Shown here one piece after another: positions 59,333-64,000 of a DNA stretch of 64,000 nucleotides. The notes beneath the pieces are model-generated. The model did not search any database and was not told the DNA's origin. It saw nothing but the letters and a program-made list of their open reading frames with translations. The position numbers and the translations under genes are program-made. The stretch comes from a candidate division FCPU426 bacterium (GTDB taxonomy: Bacteria; Oederibacteriota; JAAXVQ01; JAUVAV01). Each line of letters begins with the position of its first letter. The stretch's first letter is position 1. The stretch is from positions 1 to 64,000 of the forward strand of contig JAUVAV010000011.1 of assembly GCA_030591525.1 (NCBI GenBank), in the 5' to 3' direction.

Positions 59333-62300
59333 TTGGCTGGTCCTTCCGCACGCAAAAAAAGGTCATCGCCCGACCCGCATCACCTGCCTTCGGGGAGGAT
59401 TCAAAAAGTCCGCCATCCTTTGATAACTCCGGCTTTATTTTTCCTGGGGGCGGGGCTGATAGTTGGCGGTTTATGGATCGTTTCTTCCAGCGGTCTGGTC
59501 GCCAATCATCTGAAGCCGCGGCTGGAAGTTGAGCTTTCCCGGGCTTTAAACCGGAAAGTCACCATCGGCCGGCTGGAAGGCCTGCTGTTTAACCGTTTAA
59601 TCCTAAAAAATGTGACAGTATCGTCACGGGCGAAAGATTCGGAAACGCTGGATATTTCGATTAACCGGGTGGTAGTCCGGTACTCACTTTGGGATATCCT
59701 GGTAAGGAAACGCTCACCGGCCGAGAGTCTTCACCAGATTCAATTAATTCGTCCCCTAATTGAGTTTGAGCGTTCACCCGAAGGTGAATGGAAGGGTCCG
59801 GACCTTATGTCCCTTCCCCGGCGCCGGTACACGGCTGGTCCCGGCATACCTCCGCCCATGGTTCCGGCGATTAAAATATCCCTGTTGGCCGGAGAGATCA
59901 GGCTCACCGATGCCGCGCATACGGCCAGTATCAGGAATCTGCGCGGTTTATTGAATCTCAAGGATCCTTCCGCCGTCCGCCTCTTTCTTTCCGGGCGCAC
60001 TGACCGGCACCGCCTGCAAAACATTAAAATTTCCGGTATGCTGGATCTCAACCAACAAGCTTACCGGCTGAACCTTAAAGCCACGCGGGTCGGTTTGCGT
60101 CCCTTTGAAAGAGTCGCTAAAGTTACCGGTTATTTCGAAATCATGAGAGGACATGCGGACCTGGAGCTTAAAGTACGCTCCGGCAAGGCCCGGTCTCAGG
60201 CTTTAATTCCCGGGGCCCGCGTGGACGGGAAACTGGTGCTGTATGATGTAACCGGGAAAACTTCTTTACTGGCCAGGCCCTTGCAGAATGTATTCGGCGT
60301 GGCCCATCTGGCTGATAACCAATTAACCATAAAAAATATGCAGGCCATTTTTGGGAAGACCACCTGGTCCGGCCGGGGAAGTATTAAAAATTTTGAAAAA
60401 CCCAGGTTGAATATCAAGGTCCAGAGTGAAAATTTGGATCTGGCCGATTTAATCGAATCCTTTCCGCGTTTATCCCAGCTGCGGGCCAGTGGTTCCGGGA
60501 AAGCTGTGATTTCGATCAAGGGGCAGGCGCCGGACCTGGCATTCACCGGGACTTTTAAAATACCCCAGGGAGAAATCGGTAATTTAAAAATCCGGAAGTT
60601 TGAGACGATCTCGCGTTTTCACAATAACGAGCTTCGTCTGCTCAGGGCCCGCGGGGTTTTTGCCCGCGGCTGGATTGAGGGAAGCGGACGTATTCTTTTT
60701 TCCGAAGCCGGTTCGGAGCCTGGCCGGATAGATTTTCACGGAAGCGCCCAAAGCCTGGCGGCGAAAGATATAGCCTCCCTGTTCGGCCTGAAGGCAATAC
60801 AAGGCCGGCTTGACGGCATACTTGATTTAAAAGGCCGGCTGGACCGGCCCATACTGAAAGGCAGCCTCTCCTCCTCCCGGATTAAAATTGCTAAGATGAA
60901 TTTTAAAAAGGTTAAGGGACGCATGGAATACCGGCACAATGTTCTTAATCTCGACCTGAAAAGCGATTGGGAAAATATGACAGCCGTACGGCTAAGAGTG
61001 CAGGGAGAACACCGGGAGCCGGGCTGGGCGCTTAAAAAACTGAGGATTACCCAAGGCCGGCAGGAATTACTGGCGGCTGAGGGGGACTGGAGCATTGCCC
61101 GGGCCGGAGTGTTTGCCGGCTGGGTCCGGACCAGCGATCTGCCGATTAAAAATATTACCTTTTTACCGGATACGGTCGGCCATTTGCAGGGAAAGCTTAA
61201 TTTTAAAGGCCGGCTGGACGGCGCTTTTGAGCGTCCCTGTTTGGCCGGGCGTTTCCATACCCAGGGTATGCTGCGCGTGAAGGGGCGCAAACTCGACGCT
61301 CAAGGCGAGATAGCCCTTTCGCCTGAGAAAATCGAATTGAAAAAAGTATATTTGGACCGCAAACGTATCCGTCTCTCGGGTTGGATGGATTTAAAAAAGC
61401 CGGTAAAGCTTCAGGGGAACTTAGTTATGCAAAAGGTTGATTTTGAAAAGCTTGCGGCCTTAGGCGGAGCAAGGTTCGGGCAGAGCCGGCTGCGAGGCCA
61501 AACCAGCGGGAAGGTGAGCCTGACCGGATCTTTAAAAGCGCTTAAATCTAAAGGGATAGTAACCTTCGCCGGATTGGAGTGGGCCGGCGTTTCCGCCGAC
61601 TCCGGCAGCCTGGAATTTTCCTCCAGCGGCCGGCGGTTGTGGATTAAAAAACTGGAAATGCTCCAAAGGGGCGGTAAATTCAATGCGGTGCTGGAAACCG
61701 ACATGAAAAAAACCGGTCGGTTTTTTCAGATCCTGGCCTGGACGGAAGCCTTTAAAATCGGGAAGAGAAAATGGACGGGTGATCTGAAGATTGACGGCAC
61801 TTGTGATCATCGTTCCCTGGAACCGGAATATTCGGGAAAGCTGACACTGGATCATTTGGAGGTCGATGGAGAGGTTTTACCTTCTGCGGAAGGTGATTTA
61901 GTCCTGGCTGGAAAAAAAATAAATCTGAAGCAGTTTCAATGGGGGAAAGCTTTGTCCGGTTCCGGAGAATTCAACTTCGGATCAGAACCGGGAGGAACTT
62001 TTCAGCTAATGCTGGAAAATTCCAACCTGGCCTCCGTACGGGCGCTGATAGCTCCGGGAAAAGGTGCCCTCTGTGAACCTCTTTCCGGGAGCGTGCAACT
62101 GATTCTAAACCGCCGGCAGCTCAATGGCAAAGCTCATTTGAATGCCGGGCAGAGTGAAATCCGGTGTGAATTTAACAGTTTATTTTCCGAAGCCGGTAAA
62201 CTTGGCGCCTGTGGTGGTCATATAAAAATGCGGGATATGCGGACCCCGACGGTTTTTGATCTAGGTCTGTTAGCTGAGCCGAAAAACGCTCCGCAAGGAA

Positions 62301-64000
62301 CGATTTCCGGCCGAATTGATTTCCAAGGACCGGCCGGCCGGCTGAAAGCATTATCCGGCGAAGTGGATTTTTCGGATTTTGAATTAGGCTATTGGCATTT
62401 CAAAGAATTGAAAACCGCTTGGGAAGCGAATGATAAAACCGTGAAAATAATAAAGCTGGAAGGCCGGCAACCCCTGGGCAGCCTGAAGGTATCGGCGGGA
62501 TCCATGCATTTTAAGCCGGGCGGACGGCATATGCTTGATCTGGATTTAAAAGCGGAAAATTTCCATTTTTTTTTGAGGCGGTTTCACGGAGAATTTAAAT
62601 TAAAGGGCACCCTGGGCTTAAAACCCGTACATGACCTGCGGTTGGAAGTTGCCAGTCCGGATTTTGGTTTGGATAAATATGTTTTTGGGGATTTTAGGGC
62701 CCGGGTTCAATACCGGGGAGAAAACCTGAGCATACGCACGCCGCCGGATTGTCCTTTTCCTATTGTGGGTGATTTAAGTCTTCCTCCCGGCGGAGCCGTG
62801 ATTTTTAAACGTTTAACCATCTCGGACGCCCGGCATAACTATCAATGCATCAACGCCACCGGTAGGATTGACGGCGAGGGCACCTCGGATTTCCTGGTGG
62901 AAGTTCATGACGTTCCGGCGGATATGATTGCGCGCTGCCTGGGCTGGCCCCAGCCCTGGACCGGAATTGCCAACGGCAGCGTACATTATACCGACCCGCA
63001 GCATATACCCCATATCCGGATCAATCCCAAGATCGAGAATGGCAGCGTGATCGGCCTGCCTTTTGACGTATTCTACGGCGATCTTGTAATCGACCATGAC
63101 TGGCTTCATTTCCGGGGACCGGAAGGAGCAGCCGTGCTTCGGCGTTACGGGAAATATACCATGGCTTTAACCGGGAAAATTCCTATGCCGCAGGGCGAGG
63201 CTGCGATGGAAAGAATGAAGGGAATGGAAATGGATGTCCGGTTGTCCATGCCGGAAGGGGATTTGTCATACCTGGTTTTTGTCCCGCATATTGCTTCGGC
63301 TCACGGGAAAAGCAGCTTGGAACTGAAGCTCCGGGGAACCATGGAATATCCCAGTCTCTCGGGCCAGGCCCAGATACGGGGCGGCACGATCGCGCCCCGG
63401 CTGTATACCCCGGAGATTAGAAATATTTATGCTGGCCTTAAATTTAAAGATAATAAAATGTTTATACAGCAGATGGAAGGCCGGATCGGAGAAGGAATTT
63501 TAAAAGTCACGGCCGGCGCCCCGGCGCCCTGGGCCTGCATTTTCCGGCGTTTGCAGCCCCATCAACTCAACCTCGTACTGGATTCGGGAGAAGAAAGTCT
63601 AAGCCTGGATGCCACGAGTGATTATGAATTTGTGTCCGCCGACGTGAAGCTGAACGTCTCGCTAGGCGGAACCCTGGAGGAGCCGATTATCGGCGGAAGC
63701 ATGGAATTGGCAAAGGGCCAGTTTACTTATCCCCCCCGGGCACTGAGCGAATATGCCAGGGAAATCGACGGAGCCGCGACCCGTTATGATAAACTTACGC
63801 TTATCAGCCACCAGAACTTCTGGTTCTACAATGACGTGGTGCGGGCGCAAATTGCGCCTGACAATTTAGTGGTTTTAAACGGCGGCAAGCATGATTTTTC
63901 CGGGGAAGGCCAAGTGGAGATAACCAAAGGATCTTTTTCATATTTGGATACTGATTTTAAGCTGGATCCCAACGAGAAGACCCAGGTGATTCTTCAGGGA
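59333..64000 (+). CDS. TamB/AsmA-like envelope protein (3' partial)
   Basis: Frame open from after a stop at 59300 to the window end, 1556 codons and unfinished. No ATG lies in the first part; TTG 59333 has GAGG at 59320-59323 inside the clpC end and is the likely start. One membrane helix (LITPALFFLGAGLIVGGLWIV, about 30-50) anchors the protein in the inner membrane. The rest is long beta-rich repeats such as GRIDFQGPAGRLKALSGEVD and IQGKARI-like strands, as in TamB/AsmA bridge proteins that carry lipids across the periplasm. Near the window end, GGSMELAKGQFTYPPRALS and GQVEITKGSFSYLDTDFKLD fit the start of the TamB (DUF490) domain. It starts 5 bp after clpC. Confidence 0.82.
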   Translation, partial: MAGPSARKKRSSPDPHHLPSGRIQKVRHPLITPALFFLGAGLIVGGLWIVSSSGLVANHLKPRLEVELSRALNRKVTIGRLEGLLFNRLILKNVTVSSRAKDSETLDISINRVVVRYSLWDILVRKRSPAESLHQIQLIRPLIEFERSPEGEWKGPDLMSLPRRRYTAGPGIPPPMVPAIKISLLAGEIRLTDAAHTASIRNLRGLLNLKDPSAVRLFLSGRTDRHRLQNIKISGMLDLNQQAYRLNLKATRVGLRPFERVAKVTGYFEIMRGHADLELKVRSGKARSQALIPGARVDGKLVLYDVTGKTSLLARPLQNVFGVAHLADNQLTIKNMQAIFGKTTWSGRGSIKNFEKPRLNIKVQSENLDLADLIESFPRLSQLRASGSGKAVISIKGQAPDLAFTGTFKIPQGEIGNLKIRKFETISRFHNNELRLLRARGVFARGWIEGSGRILFSEAGSEPGRIDFHGSAQSLAAKDIASLFGLKAIQGRLDGILDLKGRLDRPILKGSLSSSRIKIAKMNFKKVKGRMEYRHNVLNLDLKSDWENMTAVRLRVQGEHREPGWALKKLRITQGRQELLAAEGDWSIARAGVFAGWVRTSDLPIKNITFLPDTVGHLQGKLNFKGRLDGAFERPCLAGRFHTQGMLRVKGRKLDAQGEIALSPEKIELKKVYLDRKRIRLSGWMDLKKPVKLQGNLVMQKVDFEKLAALGGARFGQSRLRGQTSGKVSLTGSLKALKSKGIVTFAGLEWAGVSADSGSLEFSSSGRRLWIKKLEMLQRGGKFNAVLETDMKKTGRFFQILAWTEAFKIGKRKWTGDLKIDGTCDHRSLEPEYSGKLTLDHLEVDGEVLPSAEGDLVLAGKKINLKQFQWGKALSGSGEFNFGSEPGGTFQLMLENSNLASVRALIAPGKGALCEPLSGSVQLILNRRQLNGKAHLNAGQSEIRCEFNSLFSEAGKLGACGGHIKMRDMRTPTVFDLGLLAEPKNAPQGTISGRIDFQGPAGRLKALSGEVDFSDFELGYWHFKELKTAWEANDKTVKIIKLEGRQPLGSLKVSAGSMHFKPGGRHMLDLDLKAENFHFFLRRFHGEFKLKGTLGLKPVHDLRLEVASPDFGLDKYVFGDFRARVQYRGENLSIRTPPDCPFPIVGDLSLPPGGAVIFKRLTISDARHNYQCINATGRIDGEGTSDFLVEVHDVPADMIARCLGWPQPWTGIANGSVHYTDPQHIPHIRINPKIENGSVIGLPFDVFYGDLVIDHDWLHFRGPEGAAVLRRYGKYTMALTGKIPMPQGEAAMERMKGMEMDVRLSMPEGDLSYLVFVPHIASAHGKSSLELKLRGTMEYPSLSGQAQIRGGTIAPRLYTPEIRNIYAGLKFKDNKMFIQQMEGRIGEGILKVTAGAPAPWACIFRRLQPHQLNLVLDSGEESLSLDATSDYEFVSADVKLNVSLGGTLEEPIIGGSMELAKGQFTYPPRALSEYAREIDGAATRYDKLTLISHQNFWFYNDVVRAQIAPDNLVVLNGGKHDFSGEGQVEITKGSFSYLDTDFKLDPNEKTQVILQG

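Noticed and set aside
59740-63850. Minus-strand genes opposite the TamB-like region
   Set aside because: All lie opposite one uninterrupted plus-strand frame with TamB/AsmA-like composition; none has a ribosome site or recognisable domain.

Overview
The window reads as a chromosomal segment of an uncultured, outer-membrane-bearing bacterium. My best guess is Candidatus Omnitrophota (OP3, PVC superphylum) or a close relative. Grounds: TonB receptors, Lol lipoprotein-export genes, a TamB-like protein and outer-membrane barrels (Gram-negative envelope) sit beside an mcsA-mcsB-clpC protein-arginine-kinase cassette; very long chimeric proteins of 1.5 kb-residue scale occur; and several families of short palindromic repeats are dispersed between genes. 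The assignment is an inference; no rRNA or tRNA gene was seen.

Layout. 3-4679: 5'-truncated giant protein joining a class II fructose-bisphosphate aldolase domain to an enolase domain, two membrane segments and an unrecognised tail. 4680-5100: array of palindromic repeats. 5124-7807: DtxR-type metal regulator and FeoB ferrous iron transporter, under a strong promoter with a DtxR-like box. 8138-10796: esterase, leaderless vapBC toxin-antitoxin pair, glycosyltransferase. 11055-29556: the metal/tetrapyrrole acquisition island. It contains a TonB receptor (with a second DtxR-like box), a translationally coupled Ton motor (DUF3450, TtpC-like, ExbB, ExbD, TonB), a TPR protein, then a DUF2162-like / ExbB-like / DUF2149 / membrane-anchored CobN-like chelatase set resembling the Hmu haem-utilisation genes of Bacteroidota, a YezD-like small protein, a second TonB receptor, a duplicated TPR tail, a methyltransferase and a ZIP transporter. 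29709-34162: DUF3078 barrel, an odd STAS/zinc-ribbon/HATPase fusion, and a DUF1007 + NicO nickel/cobalt transporter pair. 34384-40451: PAS-GGDEF-EAL protein, a frameshifted pseudouridine synthase, DUF374 acyltransferase, rpmB, recG. 40939-45474: a second giant secreted chimera. 45596-50852: response regulator, rsmD, HEAT-repeat protein, secD, secF with a structured leader. 50988-64000: lipoprotein, lysS, lolC/E, lolD, mcsA, mcsB, clpC and a TamB-like gene running off the window.

How it fits together. The DtxR regulator probably senses Fe(II) or Mn(II) and controls both feoB and the first TonB receptor. A plausible model is that receptors bring a metal-tetrapyrrole into the periplasm using the dedicated Ton motor, the membrane-anchored CobN-like enzyme inserts or removes metal there, and FeoB and ZIP carry released divalent metal inward. 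The second half is mostly envelope biogenesis and protein quality control.

Repeats are a second theme: six perfect 28-bp palindromes with constant arms and different self-complementary cores, two-hairpin composites with the same ends, a 137-157 bp CTAGGAG-ended family placed at gene 3' ends, and several other hairpin repeats.
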